Counted from the stretch's first letter, positions 1 to 9,300 are shown. The stretch is DNA of 60,660 nt from CAYWTS01 sp964461265 (GCA_964461265.1 CAYWTS010000010.1:1-60660), one strand, 5' to 3'. Numbers and translations: made by a program. The notes: generated from the letters alone by a model not told the origin.

Positions 1-890
1 ATGCAAGAATTATTAAGTACGATTCTTCAGGTAATATAAAATGGGAGAAAAGAGTACCAAATAGTTATAGAAGGTTAAATTCAATTATTGAGGCTTATGA
101 TAATAATTACATTGCCGTTGGCTCATTCCAAACCGACGTTGATTTATATATTATCAAAGTAAATACTTCAGGTAATACAATTTGGGAGAAATTTTACCCT
201 GGAAATTTAGGTTATAAAATAAGCAAATTTGATAAGAATTATCACATACTAGGGTATGGTATTTTTATAGTTGATGAAAATGGTAATAAAATTGATTCAA
301 ATAGATTTCAGCAATTAGATTCAATCGGAAAGCCCGTTGACTTCACTATTTTAAATTCGAATAGATATTCTATATTATCTTATATATTTCCTAATTTTCA
401 ATACATCCACACAAAAATTTTAATAATTGATTCCAGTGGTATTATTATTAGGCAAAAATTATTTAACCATTCCGATTTTGTATATCCAAGTTCTATAATC
501 AAAACAAGTGATAATTATCTTATGTCTTTAGGTTATTCTGAAACAGATACTAATAGATATAATGTTTATTACCATGCCATTAGAACAGACACACTTTTAA
601 ATGTACCGCCTTTAGGAATCTTAAAAAATAATAATATTTTACCTTTAGATTTTGAGTTATATCAAAACTATCCAAATCCATTCAACCCCGTTACAACAAT
701 AAAATATGATTTACCAAATGCTGGTATTGTTAAAATTACAGTTTATGATATAATTGGCAGAATTGTTTATTCGAATTATGAATTCAAGACAGCAGGTTCT
801 TATTCATTTTTGTTTGATGGGATAAATCTCTCTAGTGGTGTATATTTCTATAAATTAGAAGCAGGGCAATTTAATGATGTAAAGGGATGA
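1..890 (+). CDS. T9SS-sorted exported protein, 5' partial
   Basis: The frame is open from base 3, so the gene begins before the window. The visible part (about 295 residues) reads as repeated short beta-strand units with W-E-K and D-S-S-G-N turns, like the delta-60 or SBBP-type repeats of surface proteins, then a type IX secretion C-terminal domain starting near base 640 with FELYQNYPNPFNP, followed by VKITVYDIIGR and SSGVYFYKLEAG. Such domains direct export through the outer membrane and are then removed. The frame stops at 888-890 just before the usual basic M-I-L-I-K end. A one-base shift at the GGG of 884-886 restores ATG ATT CTT ATC AAA TAG, ending at 904, so the last residues look frameshifted. 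Cargo function is unknown. Confidence 0.8.
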   Translation, partial: ARIIKYDSSGNIKWEKRVPNSYRRLNSIIEAYDNNYIAVGSFQTDVDLYIIKVNTSGNTIWEKFYPGNLGYKISKFDKNYHILGYGIFIVDENGNKIDSNRFQQLDSIGKPVDFTILNSNRYSILSYIFPNFQYIHTKILIIDSSGIIIRQKLFNHSDFVYPSSIIKTSDNYLMSLGYSETDTNRYNVYYHAIRTDTLLNVPPLGILKNNNILPLDFELYQNYPNPFNPVTTIKYDLPNAGIVKITVYDIIGRIVYSNYEFKTAGSYSFLFDGINLSSGVYFYKLEAGQFNDVKG

Positions 891-1110
891 TTCTTATCAA
901 ATAGCAGGAAAGAAAAACAAAAAAATAAATAATTAACTCAATTTGACCATTTAGTTTCCTACAATTAGTATTAGCATAGCCTCGTACCAAAAAGATGGTT
1001 TGAGTAATATGATTTACTATTTAAATTTTATCAAGATTGTATTTATTAATTCTGATAATTAACTTTACGAAATTTAACACCAAAAGTTTTAAACATTAAA
1101 CAATTAAATT
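891..1110. other. AT-rich intergenic region
   Basis: About 220 bases between the T9SS protein and the SPFH gene. Apart from the frameshifted tail of the upstream gene (to 904), I see no gene, tRNA or strong hairpin. It must hold the promoter of the SPFH gene, but no motif is clear enough to place. Confidence 0.4.
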
Positions 1111-2106
1111 ATGGGTATAGCATTAGAAATAGTTCAATTTTTTGACGAATCGGGCAGAGAGCTTGTTCATCGTGAACCGCAGGGAGGTTCAACCGATATA
1201 AAAATGGGCGCTCAGCTAATTGTGCAGGATGCACAAAATGCCGTGTTTTACCGTGACGGAAAAGCTCTTGACGTATTTGGCCCAGGCAGACATACACTTA
1301 CAACTGCCAATATTCCAATATTAACAAAGCTGCTCTCATTACCGTTTGGCTTTAACTCACCGTTTCAGGCACAGGTATATTTTGTTTCGATGAAGAAATT
1401 CATCGACCTGAAATGGGGAACAAAATCACCTATTAACTTCAGGGATGCGGAGCTTAACTATGTTCAGCTTCGTGCATCGGGAAAGTTCTCAATCAGGGTA
1501 AAAGACCCGCAGATGTTTATTAATGAAATTGTAGGCACACAGGGTAAATACACCACTATGGAAATAGAAGATTACCTGCGTGACTCCATAGTTTCTAAAC
1601 TAAACGTAGTGCTTGGTAAAAACCTAAAAACGGTATTCGAGCTTGGACAGTTTTATGCACAAATAGAAACCGCAACCAAGGCAGAAGTAACCGACTTCTT
1701 CAACGCAATGGGAATAGAGCTTACAGATATGATAATAGTAGGCATTGTCCCACCCGATGAAGTGCAGGAAAAGATAAACGAACGCAGTTCTATGGCTGCA
1801 ATTGGAAACCTTGACGCATACATGAAATTCAAAACTGCACAGGCAATGGAAAAAGCAGCTGAAAATCCCGGCGGAGGCGGAACAGCAGGGTTAGGTGTGG
1901 GGCTTGGTGCCGGAATGACTATGGCAAATATGATGATGGGTTCTATGCAGCAGGGTCAGCAGCAGCAACAACAGGGCGGGCAGCAAAAAGAATCATCTGA
2001 AGATGTTCTTGCAACAATCGAAAAGCTTGCTAAACTTAAGGACGCAGGAGCACTCTCGGCTGAGGAATTCGAAGCAAAGAAAAAGGAACTTCTCGCCAAA
2101 TTATAA
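1111..2106 (+). CDS. SPFH-domain protein with C-terminal SHOCT motif
   Basis: 331 residues. Residues about 25-230 form an SPFH (stomatin/prohibitin/flotillin-like) domain of the sub-group once called virion-core-like and typified by Bacillus YdjI. Seen: a beta-rich start with GRHTLTTANIPIL, then helical stretches to about 245. A Gly/Met/Gln-rich linker (about 250-297, including a run of Q) leads to a SHOCT helix pair at about 298-331 (LAKLKDAGALSAEEFEAKKK). There is no hydrophobic anchor, so it probably assembles at the membrane as an oligomer through partners. The three genes downstream all encode zinc-ribbon proteins, two with membrane helices, which is reminiscent of the ydjG-H-I arrangement in Bacillus. 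Role in membrane-stress scaffolding is inferred only. Confidence 0.85.
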   Translation: MGIALEIVQFFDESGRELVHREPQGGSTDIKMGAQLIVQDAQNAVFYRDGKALDVFGPGRHTLTTANIPILTKLLSLPFGFNSPFQAQVYFVSMKKFIDLKWGTKSPINFRDAELNYVQLRASGKFSIRVKDPQMFINEIVGTQGKYTTMEIEDYLRDSIVSKLNVVLGKNLKTVFELGQFYAQIETATKAEVTDFFNAMGIELTDMIIVGIVPPDEVQEKINERSSMAAIGNLDAYMKFKTAQAMEKAAENPGGGGTAGLGVGLGAGMTMANMMMGSMQQGQQQQQQGGQQKESSEDVLATIEKLAKLKDAGALSAEEFEAKKKELLAKL

Positions 2107-2115
2107 AATTCTTCC

Positions 2116-2150
2116 AAACCTGACCCCTAGTTCCCTGGGGTCAGGTTTTT
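2116..2150 (+). terminator. Rho-independent-type hairpin after the SPFH gene
   Basis: A perfect stem, AAACCTGACCCC (2116-2127) pairing with GGGGTCAGGTTT (2137-2148), 9-base loop, followed by T residues. It lies between the SPFH stop and the first zinc-ribbon gene only 61 bases on, so it could end the transcript or partly attenuate it and lower expression of the downstream genes. Confidence 0.8.
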
Positions 2151-2166
2151 AGCTTAACAAACAATT

Positions 2167-2967
2167 ATGCAAATAAAATGTACACAATGCGGTGCTGATG
2201 TAACTATTCAGCAGGATGAAACATTTATAGAATGTCCATACTGCGCATCGGCGCTATTCCTCGATAAGAGGAAAGTCGTATTCCACTATGTTATTAACTC
2301 AAACTTCAAGCCGAACGAAGCTGAGGGCAACCTTAAACGCTGGATGGCAGGTAACCATACAGTTAAAGACCTGGATATAAAATCAACTATCACCAGCACA
2401 TCCTTCTATTATTTCCCTGTATGGTATTTCAAAACCAAAGACAGCTCAGGAGATAAGATTTATATTCAGCCCGCCGCAGCCACATCGGTATCTGAAATTA
2501 AAAAGATACCTATACCTGCAGGAGCCTTAAAATTTTACGATAAAACACAATTTGCCGACGACCAGCTTGTTAAACCGGATGTTATGTATGATTCGGCTCT
2601 GGCATGGCTGCAAAGTTCGGGCGTTGACCTTAACACAGTACACGAAGCTGCATTAGTCCATATCCCCTTCTACCAGTTTCATTACTCTTTCAATAGCCAG
2701 AGTTATACCGCATTGGTCGAAGCTTCTTCGGGACAGGTTTATGCTAATATTTTCCCGGCTAAAAGCGAAGCCCCGTTCAGGGTGCTGTTTGCTATGAGTA
2801 TCGCTGCATTTATTGTTACCTCAATTATATGCTTTGCTCTTGGATTCGTAATAGAAGAGGCAGGAAGCGATGCCCTGCTTCTTGGTGAGGTTTTAAAAGT
2901 GTTCGCATACGGACTTGTATCGATTCCACTAATTGTAATGGCTTATTTTATAGCAAAAAAAGTTTAA
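2167..2967 (+). CDS. Zinc-ribbon membrane protein (1 of 3)
   Basis: 266 residues, no named family recognised with certainty. An N-terminal zinc ribbon has cysteines 5, 8, 23 and 26 (C-x2-C-x14-C-x2-C). The middle (about 35-195) is a globular alpha/beta region with aromatic-rich WYF and FYQFHYSF segments that recurs in the next gene. Two hydrophobic helices near residues 205-228 and 240-262 anchor the C-terminus. Placement after an SPFH gene suggests a membrane partner that docks it. The ribbon would face the cytoplasm if both helices cross the membrane and the tail is short. Function is not known. Confidence 0.8.
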   Translation: MQIKCTQCGADVTIQQDETFIECPYCASALFLDKRKVVFHYVINSNFKPNEAEGNLKRWMAGNHTVKDLDIKSTITSTSFYYFPVWYFKTKDSSGDKIYIQPAAATSVSEIKKIPIPAGALKFYDKTQFADDQLVKPDVMYDSALAWLQSSGVDLNTVHEAALVHIPFYQFHYSFNSQSYTALVEASSGQVYANIFPAKSEAPFRVLFAMSIAAFIVTSIICFALGFVIEEAGSDALLLGEVLKVFAYGLVSIPLIVMAYFIAKKV

Positions 2968-2977
2968 TTTTATTACC

Positions 2978-4051
2978 ATGGCTGAAAAAGTATTAAAAGG
3001 AGTTACATGCCCTGCCTGCAGCGGTGAACTTGACCTCAGGGAGGGAATAAAAAGCTTTAACTGCAAATACTGCGGTACCTTACTGATTGTAAAAGGTATA
3101 GGCGGTGTTGTAAAATATTACGTTCCTGTAAAAATTCAGAGAAATATTGCCATACAAAATACGTTTAACTGGCTTGGTAAAGGATTATCAAAGGCAAGAG
3201 GATTAAAAACCGGATCTAAAATAGAAGACGCCTTCCTTGTTTTTATTCCGTATTGGCGTGTAAGAGCCGATGTAATTGGGTGGGTTTTTGGGCAGGAACG
3301 GAGAACTCAAACCGTTAACGGCAGAACCACTACATATTACGTTGATGTAGAGAAGAAAATCCAAAAAACATTCGACAGAACATTCGCTGCATGTGACGTT
3401 GCAGAGCTTGGTGTCCGCAAAGTTAACCTTGCAGGTGACGAGATGAAACCAGTTAATTTCGAGGAACTGCAAGCCCAGGGTATGTTATTCAACATCATTT
3501 CATCGGAAAAGGAAGTAACCGATGAGGCAAAATCACAGTTTGTAGAAGAAGCTGTTAACAGCGTAAATGTAGACAGAATCACTTTTCAGCATAACGACCT
3601 CGTCAGACCTAACACGAGTATTGTTTACTACCCTCTTTGGATTGTAAGATACGTTTTCAAAAACAGGACATACCAGGTTGTTGTTGACGGTGAAGACGGA
3701 ACTATTTGCTACGGTAAAGCACCGGGTAATAATCTATACAGGGCAGTTGCAGGTATTTTCGGTACTGCACTTGGAACTTTCCTGCTCACATTTTTTGGTA
3801 TTTTTGCTATAGTAGGTGATGGTGATAGTGCTAAGGGTGCAATAATAGCGTATATTTTCGCAATCATTTTCGGGATTATACTCATTGGCTGGGGGTATAA
3901 AAAATTCAGATACGGCGGGGAGGTAGAGCAAGGTACGGGCATAGTAATACAACCAAAGAAATCATTCTTCAAAAAGAACAGTATAAATATTGGCTCGGTT
4001 GCAAGCAATGTCGATGTTGTTAATATTGCATCTAATTTATTCAGGAGATAA
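2978..4051 (+). CDS. Zinc-ribbon membrane protein (2 of 3)
   Basis: 357 residues. Zinc ribbon at the N-terminus with Cys 11, 14, 29 and 32, the same spacing as its neighbours. A long middle domain contains VFIPYWRVRADVIGWVFGQ and later YYPLWIVRYVFKNRTYQVVVDGEDG, which resembles the FPVWYF ... YQFHYSFNSQSYTALVEASSG layout of the upstream protein, so the two look like diverged paralogs. Two predicted membrane helices lie at about 258-282 and 288-308, followed by a soluble basic tail of about 50 residues. It starts 10 bases after the preceding stop, so it is co-transcribed. Function unknown. Confidence 0.8.
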   Translation: MAEKVLKGVTCPACSGELDLREGIKSFNCKYCGTLLIVKGIGGVVKYYVPVKIQRNIAIQNTFNWLGKGLSKARGLKTGSKIEDAFLVFIPYWRVRADVIGWVFGQERRTQTVNGRTTTYYVDVEKKIQKTFDRTFAACDVAELGVRKVNLAGDEMKPVNFEELQAQGMLFNIISSEKEVTDEAKSQFVEEAVNSVNVDRITFQHNDLVRPNTSIVYYPLWIVRYVFKNRTYQVVVDGEDGTICYGKAPGNNLYRAVAGIFGTALGTFLLTFFGIFAIVGDGDSAKGAIIAYIFAIIFGIILIGWGYKKFRYGGEVEQGTGIVIQPKKSFFKKNSINIGSVASNVDVVNIASNLFRR

Positions 4052-4054
4052 ATA

Positions 4055-4663
4055 ATGGAAGATTTTAAACTAATTGCTTTAAAATGCCCATCTTGTGATA
4101 GCGGCTTAATAGTTGAAGTGAATGATAGTGTTGTGTATTGCTCCAGCTGCGGCAACGGCTACGAAATCATAAACGATGAATTAATACCAATAGAAGTCAA
4201 TTTTGCAAAGCCAATTGTTCAGGGGCAGGGTGAAATTGTATATAAACCCTTCTGGCTTTTAAATACAAAAGTCGATATTCATAACCGTGAAGCTTCGGGC
4301 GGATGGGTCTCTAATTTGTTCGGGGGGAATAAATCATCTGACGGCAGTATATTATTCTATGTTCCCGGCTTCTGGACAGATATTGAAAGCGTGAAACAGC
4401 TTGGCGTAAATTTCACAATAAAAAATCCCGTAGCATCACCCCAAAAATTTAACGTTCCTCTTACAGGAAGTACCTTCTCAAAAGAAGATGCAAGAAAAAT
4501 ATGCGATTTTATACTGTTATCAATAGAAGGTGAGAAATCTGATACATTAAAAAATATCAGCTATACTATAACAGTAAATTCTATACAGGTTCTTGGTATC
4601 CCATTCTATAAGCAGCCGAACGGAAAGCTGAAAGACGCTGTGTTAGGTATAGAGATTAAATAA
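4055..4663 (+). CDS. Zinc-ribbon protein (3 of 3), soluble
   Basis: 202 residues with a zinc ribbon at Cys 11, 14, 29 and 32 and no membrane helix. A clear ribosome site (AGGAGATAA) overlaps the end of the previous gene, with 3 bases between stop and start, so translation is probably coupled. The middle contains YKPFWLLNTKVDI, again the pattern seen after the ribbon of the two membrane paralogs, suggesting a shared fold built on a ribbon plus a beta-rich WxxP-type domain. Probably the cytosolic subunit of an SPFH/zinc-ribbon assembly; this is an inference from context. Confidence 0.75.
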   Translation: MEDFKLIALKCPSCDSGLIVEVNDSVVYCSSCGNGYEIINDELIPIEVNFAKPIVQGQGEIVYKPFWLLNTKVDIHNREASGGWVSNLFGGNKSSDGSILFYVPGFWTDIESVKQLGVNFTIKNPVASPQKFNVPLTGSTFSKEDARKICDFILLSIEGEKSDTLKNISYTITVNSIQVLGIPFYKQPNGKLKDAVLGIEIK

Positions 4664-4708
4664 AATTACTAAGCGTTATTTACCTGATACAAAATCTTTT
4701 GTTAATTG

Positions 4709-6499
4709 TTAATACCCCTTTGCCAACCCATTGCCGCGTCTATCTGAATACCCGTAGTATTGATGACTTCCCCAGTCGATAACTATTCCCTCTACCCTTC
4801 CGAAATCGTAAACCTGTTTCAATTGGTGTCCGCGTTTTAAAAGGTTATTCTTAATTTCAGCGGAGAAACAGCCCTTTTCATATTGGATTTCATCCGGAAG
4901 CCATTGATGATGAAAGCGGGGTTTATCTATTGCTGCATCTATAGGTAATTTGAAATCGATAACATTAATGATTGTTTGAAAAACCGATGTAATAATCCGT
5001 CCCCCACCGGGAGAACCAACAATCATAAATGGATAACCATTTTTCAAAATAATAGTTGGCGTCATAGAGCTTAACATACGTTTATCCGGTTGTATTGAAT
5101 TAGCTTCGCTCCCTATTAATCCGAACATATTAGGTTCGCCGGGCTTTGAAGCAAAATCATCCATCTCATCGTTTAGAAAAAATCCCGCACCATCAACAAT
5201 AACGTATGAACCGTAAGTGTTGTTCAAGGTTGTTGTAAAACTTACCATATTTCCATCGTTATCTATAATCGAAACATGTGTTGTCTGGTCGCTTTCTTTA
5301 TAAAACACACTTAAACCCGGTTTTATTTCATCTGAAGGGGTAGCAGTATCGGTAATTTGCCTCATTCTCTCCCTGTTATAGGCAATACCGGTAAGGTCGT
5401 CCAGAGGCACGTCATAAAAATCAGGATCCCCAAGGTATTCGCTTCTATCGGCATAAACCCTTTTCATGCATTCTGCAAGATAATGGATATATGCAGCGTA
5501 GGTTGAGCTGTTATTAGTATCAGGAACAGGATAATAGTCAGCCAGCCTAAGAAGCTGAATCAAAGCCACACCTCCGCTGCTGGGCGGAGCCATCGAATAT
5601 ATATCAAAGCCTTTATACCTAACCGATATAACATTCCTTTCAACAGGCCGATAATTCTTTAAATCCTGTTTTGTAATAATACCTCCCCCTCTTTTCATCT
5701 CTTTTTCGATTAAATCAGCTGTTATACCGTCATAAAAGCCATCACGGCCGTGAATCATAATGAGCTTTAGAGTGTTAGCGAGATCACTTTGTATGAACTT
5801 TTCACCTTTTTGATACTTTGAAGCGGTTTTTGTAAAAATTTTTTTAGTCGATGGAAATCTACTGAAAAGTTCACGATTTGCATTCAGCGATTCTGCGAAA
5901 CTATCTTCAATCTCGAATCCGTTCTCAGCAAACTCTATTGCATGTTTCATCACTTCATCTCTTTCCATAGTCCCGTATTCTTCAAGAGCATACAGTAATC
6001 CGGCAACAGAGCCGGGTACACCTGCAGATAAATGTCCAATCTGACTTTTATCGGGAAGAAAATTACCGTCTTTGTCAAGAAACATATTTTTATCAGCAGA
6101 TGAGGGTGCTTTTTCGCGAAAATCGATTGATGTTACTATATTATCCTGGGTTCGTATAATCATAAATCCGCCACCGCCAATATTACCTGCCTGCGGATAA
6201 GTAACAGCCAGAACAAATGCTACTGCAACTGCAGCGTCAATTGCATTTCCGCCTTCTTTAAGAATTTCTACACCCGTATTTGTGGCGTACCTGCTTGCCG
6301 AAACAACAATCCCGTTACTGCCATTAACCCCTGAACTGAATATAGATGAATCAATTTCTGAGGTATTGCTGTAATAATAAGAATGAGAGGTTTGTAGTTT
6401 AAAATTAAGTGTTAATGCTGCCGCAAGTGAGGTAAGAATTAACAGCAGGTAAATATTTTTCCTTGAATGTGCGGATGGATTTATTATGTATTTAAACAA
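4709..6499 (-). CDS. ggt: Gamma-glutamyltransferase
   Basis: 596 residues, the normal size. Ntn-hydrolase that hydrolyses or transfers the gamma-glutamyl group of glutathione and related amides, made as a precursor that cuts itself into large and small subunits. The expected catalytic threonine is Thr406 of the TTHVSIID motif, which would be the first residue of the small subunit; the NNTYGS and GSPGGGRI segments of the active site are also present. The N-terminus has a hydrophobic stretch (about 17-36) that fits a signal peptide or anchor, so the enzyme is probably periplasmic. It is separated by 98 bases from the gene upstream and may have its own promoter. Confidence 0.93.
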   Translation of the reverse strand: MFKYIINPSAHSRKNIYLLLILTSLAAALTLNFKLQTSHSYYYSNTSEIDSSIFSSGVNGSNGIVVSASRYATNTGVEILKEGGNAIDAAVAVAFVLAVTYPQAGNIGGGGFMIIRTQDNIVTSIDFREKAPSSADKNMFLDKDGNFLPDKSQIGHLSAGVPGSVAGLLYALEEYGTMERDEVMKHAIEFAENGFEIEDSFAESLNANRELFSRFPSTKKIFTKTASKYQKGEKFIQSDLANTLKLIMIHGRDGFYDGITADLIEKEMKRGGGIITKQDLKNYRPVERNVISVRYKGFDIYSMAPPSSGGVALIQLLRLADYYPVPDTNNSSTYAAYIHYLAECMKRVYADRSEYLGDPDFYDVPLDDLTGIAYNRERMRQITDTATPSDEIKPGLSVFYKESDQTTHVSIIDNDGNMVSFTTTLNNTYGSYVIVDGAGFFLNDEMDDFASKPGEPNMFGLIGSEANSIQPDKRMLSSMTPTIILKNGYPFMIVGSPGGGRIITSVFQTIINVIDFKLPIDAAIDKPRFHHQWLPDEIQYEKGCFSAEIKNNLLKRGHQLKQVYDFGRVEGIVIDWGSHQYYGYSDRRGNGLAKGY

Positions 6500-6597
6500 A
6501 TTACAACTCTTGTAATCCCTGCTAAAGCAGAAAGCCTGTTAGAATAGATAAATTTTTTGATGTTGTGTCGGGTCCAGCATAATAAATAAAATATAAT

Positions 6598-7506
6598 TTA
6601 AAATATTTTTATCAATCCTTCTTTTTGCAATTTCTTTACTAATTTATCTATATCAAGCAGGGTTTTATTCAGATTCTTGTATAATTCATCCTGTGTAAGC
6701 AGCTTGCCGACAGTTGAATTTGGGTCTTTGATACCAAGAACAAAATTGTTCAGGTTGGTACCGAGCGAATCGAGCTTGACCGTTAACTCTTTTATGTTGC
6801 CAAGTGTTGTTTTAAGCTCAGGCCTGGTTTCAGTGACTGTGGCATCTAAATTATTTGCTAAAGAATTAAGCTTCGAAGTTATTGAAGATAAATTCTTGCG
6901 GTTTTCTTCTATAAGTATGCTGAAGTTTTTTGATGCAGCGTTGAAATTAGACGCAGTGCTTCTAACGTTACTTTTAAAGTTTTCATCACCTACTATATCA
7001 TTCACGTTTTTAATGGTATTATCGAGGTCATTTGTTACTTTTTCTATTCTTGACATAATTTCTTTTACCTGATCACCCATTTCATTCATCGAAGTAATCA
7101 TTGTAACAACATCCTGGGTTCTGCTACCAATCAGGGGCTTACTAATGTCCGCAAGCTCGGAAGACGTTCCGGGACTAATGGCTATCTGTTTGCCACTCAT
7201 AAGTTCTATCATTGCAACGTTGATAATGTAATCTTTTTTTATAATAACATCTTTTTCCACAAAAAATTCAACCCTTACCGAATCACCGTCAAGTTCAATG
7301 CTCTTAACTTTTCCTTTAGGAACACCATTTACACTGACCTGGTCACCAACTTTCAACCCATTCACATCTTTAAAGTAAACCGTTATATCGTTGGTACTAA
7401 TTCCTACTCTGAAGTCTTTTAAAAAGGATATACCGTAAATCAATATAAAAATTGATACAGCTACCGTAATACCAACTTTAAATCTAACCCTGGTCCGGTC
7501 TTCCAT
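6598..7506 (-). CDS. MCE/MlaD-family lipid-transport protein
   Basis: 302 residues. One N-terminal membrane helix (about 11-29), an MCE domain (about 36-115, with VYFKDVNGLKVGDQVSVNG and the SGKQIAISPG end), then a long helical region (about 130-302). In MlaFEDB-type systems this protein is the periplasmic lipid-binding subunit that forms a ring or tube between membranes. No permease or ATPase gene lies next to it here. It starts 16 bases after greA and is read in the same direction, so it is probably the last or next-to-last member of the ribBA-greA transcript. Confidence 0.85.
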   Translation of the reverse strand: MEDRTRVRFKVGITVAVSIFILIYGISFLKDFRVGISTNDITVYFKDVNGLKVGDQVSVNGVPKGKVKSIELDGDSVRVEFFVEKDVIIKKDYIINVAMIELMSGKQIAISPGTSSELADISKPLIGSRTQDVVTMITSMNEMGDQVKEIMSRIEKVTNDLDNTIKNVNDIVGDENFKSNVRSTASNFNAASKNFSILIEENRKNLSSITSKLNSLANNLDATVTETRPELKTTLGNIKELTVKLDSLGTNLNNFVLGIKDPNSTVGKLLTQDELYKNLNKTLLDIDKLVKKLQKEGLIKIF

Positions 7507-7522
7507 TGATTATTTAAATTGT

Positions 7523-8002
7523 TTATTTAAAAATATCTACAATTTTATATTTAATTATACCCGCAGGCACATCAATTTCAACGATATCGCCTTTATTTTT
7601 ACCAAGCAGTGCTTTCCCTATAGGTGAAGTTACTGAAATCTTATCCTGTTCCAGATCGGCTTCTTCAGGCGATACAAGCTTATAAGAAAACTCTTCTTTG
7701 GTATCAAGGTCTAAAAGCTTTACATTATGAAGAATGTATATTTTGTCATTAGGCATATCGTTTTCTGAAATAATTTTTACTCTTGCCAGTATTTCGGATA
7801 ATTTCGAGATACGCAATTCAAGATGTTCCTGCTCGGTCTTTGCAGCATCATACTCGGCGTTTTCGGTTAAATCGCCATGGGAACGGGCTTCGGCAATCTT
7901 TTCTGCCACATTTTTCCTCCCGTTGGTTTTAAGAGTGTTAAGTTCTGTTTCCAGTTCGTGAAGCCTGTCTTTTGTTAAATATACATAGCTCCTGTTTTCC
8001 AT
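7523..8002 (-). CDS. greA: Transcription elongation factor GreA
   Basis: 159 residues, full length. The N-terminal coiled coil carries the acidic tip (HGDLTENAEYDAAK) that enters the RNA polymerase channel and stimulates cleavage of backtracked transcripts; the C-terminal FKBP-like domain has the SPIGKALLGKNKGD signature. The start codon follows the ribBA stop after a single base, and GGAG inside the end of ribBA serves as ribosome site, so translation is coupled to ribBA. Confidence 0.96.
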   Translation of the reverse strand: MENRSYVYLTKDRLHELETELNTLKTNGRKNVAEKIAEARSHGDLTENAEYDAAKTEQEHLELRISKLSEILARVKIISENDMPNDKIYILHNVKLLDLDTKEEFSYKLVSPEEADLEQDKISVTSPIGKALLGKNKGDIVEIDVPAGIIKYKIVDIFK

Positions 8003-8003
8003 A

Positions 8004-9266
8004 TTATTTCTCCATAAAGACAGGCAAAGCCTGTTCTTTTTGTTTTTTTACTAATAAAAGATGACCCATTTTATCCCGTTTGGTCTTTAAATATTTCACA
8101 TTGTGTTTATTAAAAGGAATTTCAATCGGCATGCGTTTTATTATCTCAAGTCCGTATCCTTTTAAGCCAACCACTTTTTTGGGATTATTAGTTAAAAGAA
8201 TAATCTTCTTTACGTTAAGCGACCTCAGAATCTGGGCGCCGATTCCATAATCTCTCAGGTCTGCTTTAAATCCAAGCATTTCATTAGCTTCAACAGTATC
8301 TCTGCCTTCATCCTGAAGTTTATAAGCAAGAAGTTTATTAGTTAAGCCTATTCCACGTCCTTCCTGACGCATATACAGAACTATTCCATTGCCCAACTCG
8401 CTGACGATTTTAAGAGACTTATGTAACTGATCCTGACAATCACACCTCAGGGAACCAAGCAAATCACCGGTTAAGCATTCGGAATGGACCCTTACAAGTA
8501 CCGGGTTTTTGGGATCTATTTTACCTTTTACCAGTGCGATATGCTCCTTGTTATCTAGAATACTTCTGAAAAGGTGAAGCCTGAATGCACCAAACTTAGT
8601 CGGCAGATTCACGTCAACTATTTTCTTAATTAAATTTTCCCTTTGCAGTCTGTAGTTAATAAGGTCTTTAATCGTAATTAGTTTCATTTTGTGCGTACGT
8701 GCTATACGGAATAATTCAGGCAGCCTAGCCATCTTACCGTCTTTACGGATAACTTCGCAAAGTACGCCTGCCGGGAAAAGCCCTGCCATACGTGCAAGGT
8801 CAACAGAAGCCTCTGTGTGGCCAGCACGCCTTAGTACTCCGCCTTTCATCGATTTTAACGGGAATATATGCCCCGGTTTGGCAAGATCCTTTGGCTTAGT
8901 ATCATGTTTTATTAATGCATGTATGGTTCTATCCCTGTCGTAAGCAGATATCCCTGTTGTCGTACCATGAACAAAATCAACACTCACTGTAAAAGCTGTC
9001 TCATGGAGGGCTGTATTTTCTTTCGTCATCATCGCAAGATTAAGCTCATCAAGCCTTTCTTCTTCCATCGGGACGCAAACGAGTCCGCCTGCATTTTTAA
9101 TTAAAAAATTGACTTTTGCTGGTGTACACTTTTCAGCTGCAAATATCATATCACCTTCATTTTCGCGGTCCTCATCATCTACAACTATTATAATCTTTCC
9201 GCGTTTAATATCAGAAACAGCCGATTCGATTGTATTGAACCTGTATTTTTTGCTTTCTTTTTTCAT
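8004..9266 (-). CDS. ribBA: Bifunctional DHBP synthase / GTP cyclohydrolase II
   Basis: 420 residues. The N-terminal half (about 1-205) is 3,4-dihydroxy-2-butanone 4-phosphate synthase with the acidic DDEDRENEGD loop; the C-terminal half is GTP cyclohydrolase II with the zinc motif CLTGDLLGSLRCDC (C-x10-C-x-C) and RQEGRGIGL. Together they make both precursors of the riboflavin ring. No other rib gene lies nearby and I could not find an FMN riboswitch in the 87-base leader, which instead holds a plain hairpin. Confidence 0.96.
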   Translation of the reverse strand: MKKESKKYRFNTIESAVSDIKRGKIIIVVDDEDRENEGDMIFAAEKCTPAKVNFLIKNAGGLVCVPMEEERLDELNLAMMTKENTALHETAFTVSVDFVHGTTTGISAYDRDRTIHALIKHDTKPKDLAKPGHIFPLKSMKGGVLRRAGHTEASVDLARMAGLFPAGVLCEVIRKDGKMARLPELFRIARTHKMKLITIKDLINYRLQRENLIKKIVDVNLPTKFGAFRLHLFRSILDNKEHIALVKGKIDPKNPVLVRVHSECLTGDLLGSLRCDCQDQLHKSLKIVSELGNGIVLYMRQEGRGIGLTNKLLAYKLQDEGRDTVEANEMLGFKADLRDYGIGAQILRSLNVKKIILLTNNPKKVVGLKGYGLEIIKRMPIEIPFNKHNVKYLKTKRDKMGHLLLVKKQKEQALPVFMEK

Positions 9267-9276
9267 AAAATAAAAT

Positions 9277-9300
9277 GTGGTGATCTAATGGTATCACCAC
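9277..9300 (-). terminator. Hairpin between yajC and ribBA
   Basis: GTGGTGAT (9277-9284) pairs perfectly with ATCACCAC (9293-9300) around an 8-base loop. Read on the minus strand it is followed by ATTTTATTTTATG, so it may terminate the yajC message or regulate ribBA. The stem has moderate GC content and no long T run, so strength is uncertain. Confidence 0.5.

Noticed and set aside
3203..4155. Minus-strand open frames under the zinc-ribbon genes
   Set aside because: They lie opposite clear conserved genes and show no protein family pattern.
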